Source of the DNA: Methylobacterium durans
GTDB lineage: Bacteria; Pseudomonadota; Alphaproteobacteria; Rhizobiales; Beijerinckiaceae
Direction of reading: 5' to 3'
Assembly: GCF_003173715.1 (NCBI RefSeq)
Contig: NZ_CP029550.1
Span: 3,378,501 to 3,442,500 of the forward strand
Length of the DNA stretch: 64,000 nucleotides
The translations under genes were made by a program, and so were the position numbers. Positions 36,154 to 45,801 of this stretch are shown one piece after another; the stretch's first letter is position 1, and each line of letters starts with the position of its first letter. Below the pieces are notes generated by a model, which was not told the DNA's origin, made no database searches, and was given only the letters and a program-made list of their open reading frames with translations.

Positions 36154-38700
36154 TCAGGCGAGGATCAGGCCGTAGGACGTGTCGACGTGGCGGCCCAGGT
36201 ATTCGGCGCTGTTGCTGAACTGGACGAGGACGTCTGCCCGGTCCAGGGCGTGGGAATCGAGGGCGTTCGTCCAGTACGCGATACCTGAGGCGTCGCCGTC
36301 CCGATGCATCACGTTCTGGTAGAGTTCCGAGACGAAGGCGCCGTTGCCGAGGTTCTCGCCGTAGCGCCCCTTGAACTCGGCCGATTGCATGAAGAAATCG
36401 GCCACGCTGTCCACCGTCCTACCCTGGTGGATCTGGTTCATCCAGTAATACAGGCCGTTCGCGTCCGGCGCACGATCGAAGGCCGCCGCGTAGAGGCGCG
36501 AGGCGGCGTCGGCGCTCGATTCCAATCGGCTCGCGTTCTCGGCGCTGTTGCTGAACTGGATCAGCAGGTCGGCCTGGTCCATGGCGTGCGTGTCGAGAGC
36601 CTGACTCCAGTACTGCAGGCCGCCCGCGTCGGCGGTCCGGTTGAACGCGTAATCGTAGAGGTTCGCCACGAAGGTCTTGCTGTCGAGGTTCTCCCCGAAG
36701 CGGCTCGTGAACTCGACCGAGATCATGAAGTTCTCGGCGACCGCCTTCAGCGACTGGCCCTTGTCGAGCTGATCCACCCAGTAGCTCAGACCCTGCACGT
36801 CCGGCGCACGGTTGAGAGCCGCGCCGTAGAGACGGAAGGCGCCGCCGGCATTGGCATCGATGTCGAGGGCGAGGACGTGGTCGTCGAAGTGGATGCGCTG
36901 GACATCGACGAAGGTGTCGACCTTGCCGTCGCCGCCCTTGAGCGTCCACGAGCTGCCGGTTCCCCGCGCGAGGGAGTATTGACCCATCAAGCCGCTCTCG
37001 ACGAGCGTGTTGATGCCGGTGCCGCCATCCATGTAGTTGCTGCCGGAGCCGCTGACGAAGATGTCGTTGCCGCCCGCACCGTAGAAGCTGCCATTGCCGT
37101 GGCCGGCGACCAGAAGGTTCGCCGCGTCGTTGCCGATCAGCTTGACGTGGCCGTCGCCCGCGATCGCCGTCGTGAACAGGCTGTCGCCGCTGATCTGCAC
37201 GGCCTTGCCGGCGATCGTGGACCACGCCCCGGCGTGCAGGTCGATCACGTCGTTGCCGGTGCTGGCCGCCGCGTTGATCGCACCGTGGCCGGACGTGCTC
37301 TGCAGGACGTTGCGGCCCGCAAGGCCCGCATAGGCATCGGTGAACACGAAGGTGTCGTCGGTCGTGTCCGCGCCGTGGAGCGAGAGGGTGGCGCCCGTGA
37401 AGGTTCCAGTCGCCGCGCCTGCACCCTCGCTCACCTTGAGGGTCCACTGGCCCGTGCCGCCCTCGCCGAGGAAGGCGTTCGAGGAGAAGGTGAAGCCCGA
37501 GAAGGCGGTGCTGCCACCCTTCTGGTCGAGAAGGGTGCTGACGGTGCCGTTCGGCGAGACCAGCTGAATCTTGAGGTCGCCGACGCGGCTGTGATTGCCG
37601 GACAGGGTGATCTCGGCGCTCTCCAGCGAGATCGCCTGCGAGACGTTGAAGGTGTAGCTGATGCTGCGCGAGGCCGACAGCGTCTGCGTGCCCTTGGCTG
37701 AGACATCGATGTTGACCTCGTTCCACGAGGTATTCTGCGCGGTCCAAGTCTCGGCGAGGCGGACCGCGGCCCGGGCGTCGACGACGCCGTAGCCGGTGTC
37801 GTTCGAGAACTTCATGCCACCGCCGTTCCAGTGGGTGCCGGCATTGGTGATCGTGGCGATGCCGGTCGGCTGCTCGGCGGTCATGGCGAGGATCGTCCGG
37901 ACGTCGCGCCAGCCGAGATGCGCGTTTGCCTCCAGCATGAGGGCGACGACGCCTGTGACCTGCGGGGTCGCGGCCGAGGTGCCGCCGAACGTGTCCGTGA
38001 CGTCGGTCGCGGAATAGCCCGCGCTGCCGGCGAGATCCGTCGTGGTGATGCTGCGGTTGCCTCCGCTCGAAGGGGCCGAGACGAGGAGTGAGGCGCCGGG
38101 GTTCGAGTAATAGGCGACCTTGCCTTCGGACGTCACGGCACCGACCGTGATGACGTGCCGGTCGTTCGAGAAGTTCGAGAGGTTGGCATCGCTTCCGGCT
38201 GCGCGGCTGTTGCCGGCAGCGACCAGCTGTGTGGTGCCGAGCCCGCCGCGTCCGGTCTCGGCCGCATTCTCGATCGCCGCGAAGAACGGTGTCCAGGCGC
38301 TCGAGAGACGATTGATGTAGAGCGTCGCGTCCCAACCCCAGGAGTTGTTGGTGACGTCGAACTTGGCGGCGTTGGCCAGCACGGGTGCGATCGCTGCATT
38401 CGCGATGCCGATCACCGTGAAGTTCGTGATCGCCGCATTGTAGGCGACACCGATGGGGGCGGCCGCCGAGGGCTTGGCGCCGATGATGCCGGTGACTGCG
38501 GTCGCGTGCTTGTTGCCGTCGTCGAAGACGCCCACCGAGACGCCGTTGCCGGTGGCGTAGGCCCAGGCATCGACCGCATCGATGCCGCTCACCGAGCCGC
38601 CGTTCTGTAAGTGCCAGAGCGCGGACGAAGCGGCGGCAACGGTGGGGGCGGTCTCAAGAGAAAGCTGGCGGGCAAGCTTGCCGAGGGACACGGTGGACAT
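36154..38700 (-). CDS. S8 subtilisin-like peptidase with P-domain and DUF4214 repeats
   Basis: An 848-residue secreted protease-like protein. Residues about 50-300 form a subtilase domain: Asp at VGVFDDG (60/61), His at KHATAV (65), Asn in VTNNSWG and Ser in GGTSAATPQ (242). Only about four residues separate the Asp and His motifs, far fewer than the usual 30 or more. A proprotein-convertase P-domain follows (about 320-440, DLKIQLVSPNGT), then RTX-like repeats (VAGHGNGSFYGAGGNDIFVSG). Paired DUF4214 repeats fill the C-terminus (LYGAALNRAPDVQGLSYWVDQL, then LYDYAFNRTADAGGLQYW). No N-terminal signal is visible, so type I secretion is inferred. Confidence 0.85.
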   Translation of the reverse strand: MSTVSLGKLARQLSLETAPTVAAASSALWHLQNGGSVSGIDAVDAWAYATGNGVSVGVFDDGNKHATAVTGIIGAKPSAAAPIGVAYNAAITNFTVIGIANAAIAPVLANAAKFDVTNNSWGWDATLYINRLSSAWTPFFAAIENAAETGRGGLGTTQLVAAGNSRAAGSDANLSNFSNDRHVITVGAVTSEGKVAYYSNPGASLLVSAPSSGGNRSITTTDLAGSAGYSATDVTDTFGGTSAATPQVTGVVALMLEANAHLGWRDVRTILAMTAEQPTGIATITNAGTHWNGGGMKFSNDTGYGVVDARAAVRLAETWTAQNTSWNEVNIDVSAKGTQTLSASRSISYTFNVSQAISLESAEITLSGNHSRVGDLKIQLVSPNGTVSTLLDQKGGSTAFSGFTFSSNAFLGEGGTGQWTLKVSEGAGAATGTFTGATLSLHGADTTDDTFVFTDAYAGLAGRNVLQSTSGHGAINAAASTGNDVIDLHAGAWSTIAGKAVQISGDSLFTTAIAGDGHVKLIGNDAANLLVAGHGNGSFYGAGGNDIFVSGSGSNYMDGGTGINTLVESGLMGQYSLARGTGSSWTLKGGDGKVDTFVDVQRIHFDDHVLALDIDANAGGAFRLYGAALNRAPDVQGLSYWVDQLDKGQSLKAVAENFMISVEFTSRFGENLDSKTFVANLYDYAFNRTADAGGLQYWSQALDTHAMDQADLLIQFSNSAENASRLESSADAASRLYAAAFDRAPDANGLYYWMNQIHQGRTVDSVADFFMQSAEFKGRYGENLGNGAFVSELYQNVMHRDGDASGIAYWTNALDSHALDRADVLVQFSNSAEYLGRHVDTSYGLILA

Positions 38701-39126
38701 CGATCTGCTCCGAAATTCGTAGGAACAGATTGCCTGCCGCTTGAGTAATTCAGGTTTAGAAGCGTAGTTAAACGAAATGAACCAGCGAAATGGAAAACAA
38801 AACCCGAAATTACGCTCCGATTAACTCTAAGAAATTCTGATGGAACGTCTCGTTAATGCTTTAAAATTCGACGGGTTTTATTTACTTACGGCCGGGTTAC
38901 GGAGCTTGCTTAAGGGAGTGCGTCGGTAGAGGGTGTCCAAATCCTCTACGGCGCTGTGCCGCGCGAGCGGCTCGCAAGGGGCCAGCCCACGCGTGGTCGA
39001 TGTGACGTCCTCGCTTGCGGAACCTGAAAGGTCGGGGCAGAAGAGCGTCCGCGTGTTCCGACGAGACGGTCACGCCGCGAACTCGCTCAAGGTCGGCGCG
39101 TGTTCGTCAGCCTTTCGGGGGGCTGC
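38701..39126. other. AT-richer gap upstream of the peptidase
   Basis: About 425 bases, more AT-rich than the rest, between divergent genes. Only short shadow frames are present. It presumably holds promoters for the S8 peptidase (minus) and the small membrane protein (plus). TTAA is frequent, but I saw no correctly spaced CtrA box. Confidence 0.5.
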
Positions 39127-39546
39127 ATGCTTCGCGACAACCGTTTCACGGACATCATCATCAATGGCTTGGCGATCTGCGCTGCGCTAATCTCGGTCGT
39201 GGGGACGGGCTACATCATCAATCACGCCTTCCAGGCGCGCCGGGACGAGGATGACGCCTCTGCGCTGGTCTCGAATGCGATCTCAGGCGACATCGAGAGC
39301 CAGCGAAAGCTCGCGGCCTGCTATAAAGAGGGGTGTCCGCCCTTGCCGCGGGCGGAGATCATCGGCTGCGCCTGGCGGAAGATCACGCTCGACACCGGTG
39401 GCAACCTGCCAGAAGATCAGGAGCAGGCTCGCGTCGCCTGCGGCCCGCTGAGCTCGAGCGATATCGAGATCTCCGAGAATGCGAAGGCCTCACTCCAGCG
39501 GCGCATTGAGGCCCGTCGGGCGGCCGCAGGCGTGGCAAATCCCTGA
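39127..39546 (+). CDS. Hypothetical membrane protein with Sel1-like stretch
   Basis: A 139-residue protein with one hydrophobic helix near the N-terminus (about residues 10-35, IIINGLAICAALISVVGTGYII). A soluble tail follows, with GDIESQRKLAACYKEGCPPLPRAE, which resembles part of a Sel1-like repeat (LAxCYxxG), then CAWRKITLDTGG. Four cysteines lie in the tail. Its function is unknown. The ATG at 39127 is chosen over the GTG at 39100 because a run of Gs precedes it. It stands alone between intergenic gaps. Confidence 0.55.
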   Translation: MLRDNRFTDIIINGLAICAALISVVGTGYIINHAFQARRDEDDASALVSNAISGDIESQRKLAACYKEGCPPLPRAEIIGCAWRKITLDTGGNLPEDQEQARVACGPLSSSDIEISENAKASLQRRIEARRAAAGVANP

Positions 39547-39792
39547 GCCGGCCCTGGCGCGCCCGGCACATGCGGGGCGGCCGTACGGATGCGCCGCGAC
39601 GCGGATGTGTACGCTTCTGTTCTTTCGCCGATAACCGATTGGAGAATGGAAGCGATTCAGGCTACGCCAGCCCGATCGTGTCGGGCCGGGGCACCGCATT
39701 GGGCATCGTCGTTGTTTGCGGAGCTGGCGGCGCGTGAGTGCATCGCCGCTCCAACGCGGAACCCGTCCGCGCCTGCCTGAGGGGCAGCCCGC

Positions 39793-40449
39793 ATGCGCGT
39801 GGTGACAATGGCCGCGCGCAAGGGCGGAGCCGGCAAGAGCACGCTCAGCATCCTGCTCGCTGCCCTATTCGCGCGCGCCAATTTGAAGACCGTGCTGATC
39901 GACGCCGATGCCGGTCAGCACACCGCCTGCGCTTGGTCCGGCCAGCGCGAACTCGGCTGGCCGTTGGTTGTGGCTGCGGCCGACCCGGATGAACTCGCGC
40001 TGTTGATCGGACACGCCCGGGAACGGATGCTCGATTTTTGCCTGATCGACACACCGGCGGGCCGAACGACTGTCACGGACGCAGCACTCGCGGCGGCCGA
40101 CATCGTGATCGTGCCGACGAAGTGCGATGTCGCCGACCGCTGGGCACTCCAGGCGACGGTGGACGACGTCAACGCATTGGAAAAGCCCTACCTCGTCGTT
40201 CCGACCGAGGTTCCGGCCAAACGGCTCGGGATCGAGGCTCTCGACCTACGGCGCCTGCGCCGCGACATGGCGGATCTCGGAGACGCCCTCTGGGATGAAC
40301 AGATCACCGATCGCAGGTCGATCAGCTACGATCTGGCCGCGGGCCGCGTGCCAAGCGAGACAGATTGGTCGGGTCTGACCAACACGGAATGCCGCGCACT
40401 CTGGCGACGGATCATGGATATTCTTCAGCGGCCACAGCCCCTGTCCTAG
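39793..40449 (+). CDS. ParA/MinD-family ATPase (orphan)
   Basis: A 218-residue deviant Walker-type ATPase. Walker A reads RKGGAGKST (residues 9-17) with the signature lysine of the ParA/MinD group. The middle has LIDADAGQHTACAWSGQRELGW and CLIDTPAGRTTVTDAALAAADIVIVPTKCDVAD. The C-terminus lacks a DNA-binding domain. No ParB gene or parS cluster is adjacent, so it is unlikely to be a plasmid or chromosome partition operon and may position another complex. It could also be a remnant of mobile DNA. Start from ATG in front of the fold. Confidence 0.78.
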   Translation: MRVVTMAARKGGAGKSTLSILLAALFARANLKTVLIDADAGQHTACAWSGQRELGWPLVVAAADPDELALLIGHARERMLDFCLIDTPAGRTTVTDAALAAADIVIVPTKCDVADRWALQATVDDVNALEKPYLVVPTEVPAKRLGIEALDLRRLRRDMADLGDALWDEQITDRRSISYDLAAGRVPSETDWSGLTNTECRALWRRIMDILQRPQPLS

Positions 40450-41475
40450 GCGTTTGTGGCGCGACCTGTGCCCGGACAAGCGGGGCGAACATCGGTGCGG
40501 CTGACATGTCGTGGCCGCCGCCAGGTTCGTCGGAATACCGATCTTCGCGAGCGCGAGACGTGGAGGGGTCGGGACCGATGACCCGCTCAGCCCGGCATCG
40601 CAGAACAGGTCCGCGCCTCAGGAAAATTCGTGTCTCTCGAGTGAATAAGGCGCAGTCCATATTGTCATGAACTATACAAAATGCGGACAAAATGAGCGGA
40701 CGTCTGGAGTTCGATGGACAAATGTCACTATTATAGCTTCGCCGCCTCACGCGGCATGGTGGAAACACCCGACTTCGGCGGCCCTCATGGAGCCGCCGTT
40801 TCTTCTTTTAGGTCTGCCCGCCTCGCCGTGGCCGCACAAGGTGAGACGGTGCTGACAGCCGCCCGCTGTTTGATCCGAACCTTGCCCAGGGATCAGGGCA
40901 GATACGTCCGGCCTCTTCCCGCTGAGGGCCGGCAATTCCACGCTCGCCGACGCATGACCTGCCCCAAGCCAGCCCCCGCAGCCGCTGCGACGTCCTCTCT
41001 CGGTCAGGGGCGTCGCACCGTCGACCGCAATTCGGGCTCGCCCGGCCCGGACCGTGGGCGCACGGGGACTTCACGAGCGCCGACGGCAGCGTTCAGCGCT
41101 CGCGCATTCTCTTGGCGGGTCGAGGTCGGCATCTCGGTCTCCTGCGAGGCGATGAACCGCAACGCACCGGGCGCAACCGCTTCGCTCCGAAGCTTGTTGC
41201 CTTTGGGCTCGCCAGCTTCACGGCGCTCGCGACGCTTTCCAATTCTTTTGGGGACGGGGCGCGGTGCCGCGCATCCACTCCGTAGAGCCCGCGGCGTCAA
41301 TCGGACTCGCGTGGCCGGCCAACGACCTCGCCCGTGTCCTCGAGTACAGGTGCTGGCGCGACTGATGGCGGCGACCCGCGCCCGATACGACGGCCTGACG
41401 CGTGTCCAGCACCGTCGAGACACCGGCATGCACGCACTCGACCGACAGTAGTGAAACCTTTATTCCCCGGGCTGT
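40450..41475. other. Long gap without supported genes
   Basis: About 1 kb downstream of the orphan ParA gene. Many overlapping frames exist on both strands, none with a recognised domain or a strong start site. A stretch at 41093-41430 on the minus strand has protein-like composition spread over two frames, which may be a decayed gene. Nothing is called. Confidence 0.4.
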
Positions 41476-42924
41476 ATGTCGCCTGGAGACAACGTGAACC
41501 GGTTCGAGGCCATGCAAGGCTTCTGTGTACTGATTGCCGACCCGGACGCCGCGTTCTGCCAAGCGCTTCCCGATTCGCTCACGACGCTTGAGGTGGTCGA
41601 CCTCGGACCGGACGGTCTCCTCTGTCGTGACAATGCCGGGCAGATTCGGACCTTCCTGTTGCCGCCGACGGCCTGTCTCGGGCTGTTCGGCAGCCGCGTC
41701 GCGCGACCGCTGCTGGAGCGGGTGCGTACTTGGATGATCGAGCGCGGTGGCGATCCTGCGCCGGATGTGGTTCTCGCCGACGGCGCAGATGAGACGGCAC
41801 GCGTCACGCAGGCGGTGCTCGGGCGGCTGCTTGCGCTATCGCTCTCCCTGGCGCGCGCGGCCGCCGAGCACGCGCAGCAGGTCGCGAGCCTGCGGGTCGA
41901 AATCGAGGCGATGGCGGCCGCGCGCGCGGATGTCGATCGCTTCCTGGGCGAGACTGGGCTCGCCCAGATGACTTGCGTGTTCAGCACGCGCGAGCCCGAT
42001 TACGAGACGCAGATCGAGTTGACGCCGGGTAGCCCGTTGCGCCAGTTGCTGCCGATCCCGAGCACGGGCTTTGCCGCGATCGAGCTCGCCTGCGCCGCCG
42101 CTCCGAAGCGCCGCTCGAACCTGATCGCGCGCCTAATGAGCGTAGAGGATTGCGAGGTCCTGGCCGAGTGGCAGATCCCGCCTCCGGCGCGGGATGGCTG
42201 GGTGCGGCTCGGCCTGCCGCGCGCCGGCGCAGGCGTGACGCGCACGCTCGCCCTCGTTGTCGAGCCAGGCTCGGCCCGAACGCCCTGTGCCAATCTCGCT
42301 CTCGGCGGCCATCAACCGCTCGGATCGGCCCAGCTCACCGATATCGAGACGGGCGAGAGCATCGCACCGCACTCGCTTGCCTTTCGAGCCTACGCTGCAT
42401 TGCCTGACACCACGCCGCCCCATGCGGACGGCACGCTGCTGCCGGTCGCTGCCGAACGACCGCGGCAGACACCCTTCGCGCTGAGGGCACTGCCCCACGA
42501 GACCCTCGTGCGCCTCGCCCCGGAGGCCGTGAGCAACGAGGTTCGCAAGGCGGACGATGAGCCGCTCGTGCTGTTCGTTCCGGAGGCCGGTGCGATCTTG
42601 TGCCGGCCAGGCTTCGGAGGGCGGCTGCCGGATGCGCTTCGGCCCGAGGCGCAGGGCATTGCTCTTGATCTCTCGGTCCACGCGGATGTGCCGCGCGCAC
42701 TCACGGTGCGTCTGCGCATTGGCGAGGCCGGAGAGGGGAGGGCGCCGACAAGTCTGGCAAGTGAGACTCTGACGGTCGGTGGTTCGAGCGCTCAGACACT
42801 CTCGCTGCTGCTGCCCGCGCCCCTTCCGGCGCCCGCCGACCTGCACTTCTCGGTCGATGCGGTAGGGCCCGAGGCCGGCGGGTCCGCCTGGGCCGTCCTC
42901 AGCCGGTTGCGGATCTACCAGTGA
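41476..42924 (+). CDS. Hypothetical protein coupled to a glycosyltransferase
   Basis: A 482-residue protein without a domain I can name with certainty. The N-terminal part includes VLLADGADETARVTQAVLGRLLALSLSLARAA-type helices. A beta-rich middle follows (QTPFALRALPHETLVRLAPEAV and GIALDLSVHADVPRALTVRLRI). It ends LSRLRIYQ. No signal or TM segment. Its stop overlaps the GTG start of the glycosyltransferase gene as GTGA, so the two are translationally coupled and probably act together, perhaps in surface-glycan making. The start is uncertain: 41476, GTG 41494 or ATG 41512. It may belong to the DUF6212-type group; I could not verify this. Confidence 0.65.
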   Translation: MSPGDNVNRFEAMQGFCVLIADPDAAFCQALPDSLTTLEVVDLGPDGLLCRDNAGQIRTFLLPPTACLGLFGSRVARPLLERVRTWMIERGGDPAPDVVLADGADETARVTQAVLGRLLALSLSLARAAAEHAQQVASLRVEIEAMAAARADVDRFLGETGLAQMTCVFSTREPDYETQIELTPGSPLRQLLPIPSTGFAAIELACAAAPKRRSNLIARLMSVEDCEVLAEWQIPPPARDGWVRLGLPRAGAGVTRTLALVVEPGSARTPCANLALGGHQPLGSAQLTDIETGESIAPHSLAFRAYAALPDTTPPHADGTLLPVAAERPRQTPFALRALPHETLVRLAPEAVSNEVRKADDEPLVLFVPEAGAILCRPGFGGRLPDALRPEAQGIALDLSVHADVPRALTVRLRIGEAGEGRAPTSLASETLTVGGSSAQTLSLLLPAPLPAPADLHFSVDAVGPEAGGSAWAVLSRLRIYQ

Positions 42925-45029
42925 GGCGCATCGTTGCCTCGGATCGGGCACCGAGCGTGCCCGCGACGCAGGACGCTCCGGCGATCGCGGTCGTCATCCC
43001 GGTCTACCGACAGCCGCACTTCCTGATCGAATCGGTCGCCTCGGCCTTGCGGCAGAGCCTTTCGATGGGCCACCGGATCGTCATCGTCGATGACGGCTGT
43101 CCGCTGCCCGAGACCCGGGCGCTCGGACTCGCCTTCGCGCTGGCCGACCCGCACGTGCACGTGATCCGCACGCCGAACCGGGGCTTGAGTGCGGCCCGCA
43201 ATGCCGGGATCGACTACGCCCTGTCGTGCTGGCCGGGCATCGAGGCGCTCTACATGCTCGATGCAGACAACAGGCTCACGCCGCGCAGCCTCGAGATCGG
43301 CCTCTCTGCCCTGACGAGACACCCCGAGGCGGACTGGGTCTACCCGCAGCTCAGCAAATTCGGGATGGGATGGGCGGGCCATGTCGACGTGCCGGTCTCA
43401 CCGCTCCACACCCTGCTCGCCGGCAGCTTCATGGAAGCGAGTTCCGTCATCCGGGCCCGCGTCTTCGCGGCAGGCCTGCGCTACGACAAGACGATGCGGG
43501 CGGGCTACGAGGATTGGGAATTCTGGATCCAGGCTTACGCGTCGGGTTTCCGGGGGATCTGCGAGCCCGCGATGGGGCTCGATTATCGCTATCGGCCGGA
43601 GAGTATGGTCCGCAATGCCGCCCGGCAGCGACCCGTCCTGCTGAGCGCCCTGCGCCAGCGCCACCCGTCCCTCTTCGCGGCCCGGACCCTCCTCGGCTTC
43701 GAGCAGGCGCATCACCCGCGCTACGGCCTCGTCGCCGAGGCAGGGCTCGTTCGGTTCACCGATTGGGCGGACCGGCGCGAGGTGCTGGCGTCGGACGATC
43801 TCGCCGACGGGCTTGCGCGGTCGCGGGCCGAGCCCGAAGGCGGAGGGCTGCCGCCCTTCCTCGTGTTCGCGGATCCGGACCTCGTCGCCTCCCTATCCCG
43901 CGCCCGGATCCTGCAGAGCACGCTGCGTCGCCTCGAAGGTGCTGTCGCCCGTGGCGCGGGGTGGGCAGGGCTCGCGCTGACGAGCGGACAGACATCGGGC
44001 CGATCGGAGGAGACGCCGGTCGGCGACAAACCCGCGATGATCCTCGTGGCGAGCGACCGCTGGGCCGACCTTGTGGCCGGTGTCTCCGATGGCGAGATAG
44101 AAATGGCCGAGGCCTTGGCGGCGATGGCGTGGATCGACGCGACCCTGCCGCCCGATCCCAGCGAGGTCACGACGCTGCAGCCGGATGCCCGCGTTCGGGT
44201 GAGGCGAGCGCTCCTGACTTGCCGAACGGCCGTCGGCCGGTCCGAGCCGCCGAAGCGCTGGCACTGGCAGACACGAACGCTGTTCGATGCGGCCGAGCTT
44301 GTCGAGACCTTGCGGACCGAGATCGGTGGCGCCCCGCTCTCGAATCTCGCCCGCGGATCCGGGCAGCGTCTCCTCGGACTGGTGCTCGACGAGCATTCCC
44401 TGCAGGGGCTTGCGGTTGCGCGCGGTCTCTCTGGGCCGCGAGGCTCGGATCCGACCCGGGTGCATCTTCTGCATTGCGGCCCCCTCGCCGGCCTCGCGGA
44501 GCGGGTCGATCTGTGTGAGGTGGAGAGCCTCGACGGTCTGACGCTGCCGGAGCCCGGAAAGCGGGCGTTCCGGTTTCACGGGGAGCCCTTCGATCTGCCG
44601 GAGCCGGATGATCCGGCCTGGCGCGAGATCCGCGGAGCGCTCGCCGGCTTCGATACGATCCTGATCGGTGTGCCGCGCCTCTTCCCCATCCTCGCCGAGT
44701 GCCGCGCGAAGGGGACGCGGACCATCGTCTATCGGCCCGAGGGCGGGTGGCCCGACCACGACACCCGCCTCGTTCTCGCCTTCGAGCACGCGACCGACGC
44801 GCTCATTGTCGAGTCCGAGGACATCGCCGCGCGGCTCGCGGCCCAGGGCTTTCCGCGATCCAAGATCGCGCTCCCGCGAGGAGGCGTCGCCGTCCTCTTC
44901 CCAGATACGGCTGGCGAGGCCGGACGGACAGTGCGGCCCGGTCCGCCCATTCCACAGCCGGAGGCGGATCAAGACGGGCAGTTGCCAACCATCCCGCGCG
45001 CTGAGCGGCACAGGAAGATCCAGACCTGA
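42921..45029 (+). CDS. Glycosyltransferase family 2 protein with extra C-terminal region
   Basis: A 702-residue protein. The GT2 domain (about residues 20-250) has the nucleotide-sugar fold start IAVVIPVYRQPHFLIESVASALRQS, the VIVDDG stretch, RNAGIDYALS and the DxD motif in MLDADNRLTP, and later GYEDWEFW with the catalytic-base region. Beyond residue 300 a region of about 350 residues has no assignment. It includes FDTILIGVPRLFPILAECRAKGTRTIVYRPEGGWPDHDTR, which looks like a second Rossmann-type domain. It likely transfers sugars to a surface glycan. The C-terminus is Pro/Arg-rich and disordered. Confidence 0.82.
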   Translation: MRRIVASDRAPSVPATQDAPAIAVVIPVYRQPHFLIESVASALRQSLSMGHRIVIVDDGCPLPETRALGLAFALADPHVHVIRTPNRGLSAARNAGIDYALSCWPGIEALYMLDADNRLTPRSLEIGLSALTRHPEADWVYPQLSKFGMGWAGHVDVPVSPLHTLLAGSFMEASSVIRARVFAAGLRYDKTMRAGYEDWEFWIQAYASGFRGICEPAMGLDYRYRPESMVRNAARQRPVLLSALRQRHPSLFAARTLLGFEQAHHPRYGLVAEAGLVRFTDWADRREVLASDDLADGLARSRAEPEGGGLPPFLVFADPDLVASLSRARILQSTLRRLEGAVARGAGWAGLALTSGQTSGRSEETPVGDKPAMILVASDRWADLVAGVSDGEIEMAEALAAMAWIDATLPPDPSEVTTLQPDARVRVRRALLTCRTAVGRSEPPKRWHWQTRTLFDAAELVETLRTEIGGAPLSNLARGSGQRLLGLVLDEHSLQGLAVARGLSGPRGSDPTRVHLLHCGPLAGLAERVDLCEVESLDGLTLPEPGKRAFRFHGEPFDLPEPDDPAWREIRGALAGFDTILIGVPRLFPILAECRAKGTRTIVYRPEGGWPDHDTRLVLAFEHATDALIVESEDIAARLAAQGFPRSKIALPRGGVAVLFPDTAGEAGRTVRPGPPIPQPEADQDGQLPTIPRAERHRKIQT

Positions 45030-45072
45030 CCCCGGATCGCGTGGGCCGGGTCCGGTGCGCCGTGACACGACC

Positions 45073-45801
45073 TCAGATATGCCAGGCTTCTGCGACTTGG
45101 CTGGCCATGTGATAATGGGCTTCGACGCTGTCCGCGATGGCGGACGCCACGGAGGCGCGTGAGGCGCCGTGGCCCAACTGCCCCTCCCAGAACTCGAGGC
45201 CCGTCTTCTCGGCCTGCCTACCGAGAGCATGTTCGTAGAGGTTCTGGAGGTAGGCCGTGTCGCTCAAGCCCACGTGGTTGGCTCGGTATTCCGCTGAGTT
45301 CAGGAACATCTCGGCGACGTCGCTCAGGGTACTCCCATGCGCGATCGCATCGCGATAGTAGTGAAGGCCCTCCGCATCCGGCGCTCGGTCCAGAAGGCCA
45401 TGGTAGAGGCGCGCCACATCACCTGCCGCGAGCACCCCGCCGATTTTCGCCAAGTTTTCCTCGGACAGCACGAAGTGCATGGCTACCTCGGCGCGCTCCG
45501 AACCCGCTCGAAGCGCAGCGATCCAGTAGTTCAGGCCGGTGCTATCGGCGGGGCGGTCGAGTACGTCCTCATAGAGATGTTCGACGTACTCGCGCCGATT
45601 GAGATCTCCGTAATGATCTTGACCTTGTCGTGACTCGAAGTATTGTTCGATCAGATCGACAGCTTTATGGGCGGTGTCGGAACCAGTCACATCCCACATT
45701 CGGTCGAGCACTCGGCCTGGGTTTGGAGCTCGACCATTCAAACTATCGAAAACCGCGTAGACGATCTCATCGTCCGCGCCGGGAAAATCTTGCGCGATCA
45801 T
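45073..45801 (-). CDS. DUF4214 repeat protein (short)
   Basis: A 242-residue protein composed mostly of DUF4214 repeats, recognised by (L/V)Y-x(4)-x-R-(A/P)-x-D-(A/S)-x-G-L-x-(Y/F)-W (for example LYEDVLDRPADSTGLNYWI, LYHGLLDRAPDAEGLHYY, LYEHALGRQAEKTGLEFW). The N-terminus has IAQDFPGADDEIVYAVFDSLNG, without a signal peptide. It ends HGASRASVASAIADSVEA then a tail closing VAEAWHI, close to the tails of the proteins at 49781 and 51693. It is probably a type I-secreted surface or matrix protein. It converges with the glycosyltransferase gene. Confidence 0.8.
   Translation of the reverse strand: MIAQDFPGADDEIVYAVFDSLNGRAPNPGRVLDRMWDVTGSDTAHKAVDLIEQYFESRQGQDHYGDLNRREYVEHLYEDVLDRPADSTGLNYWIAALRAGSERAEVAMHFVLSEENLAKIGGVLAAGDVARLYHGLLDRAPDAEGLHYYRDAIAHGSTLSDVAEMFLNSAEYRANHVGLSDTAYLQNLYEHALGRQAEKTGLEFWEGQLGHGASRASVASAIADSVEAHYHMASQVAEAWHI

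Noticed and set aside
40714..41451. 245-residue plus-strand frame in the gap after ParA
   Set aside because: No domain, no good start site, and overlapping minus-strand frames of equal quality. A decayed gene is possible but cannot be named.
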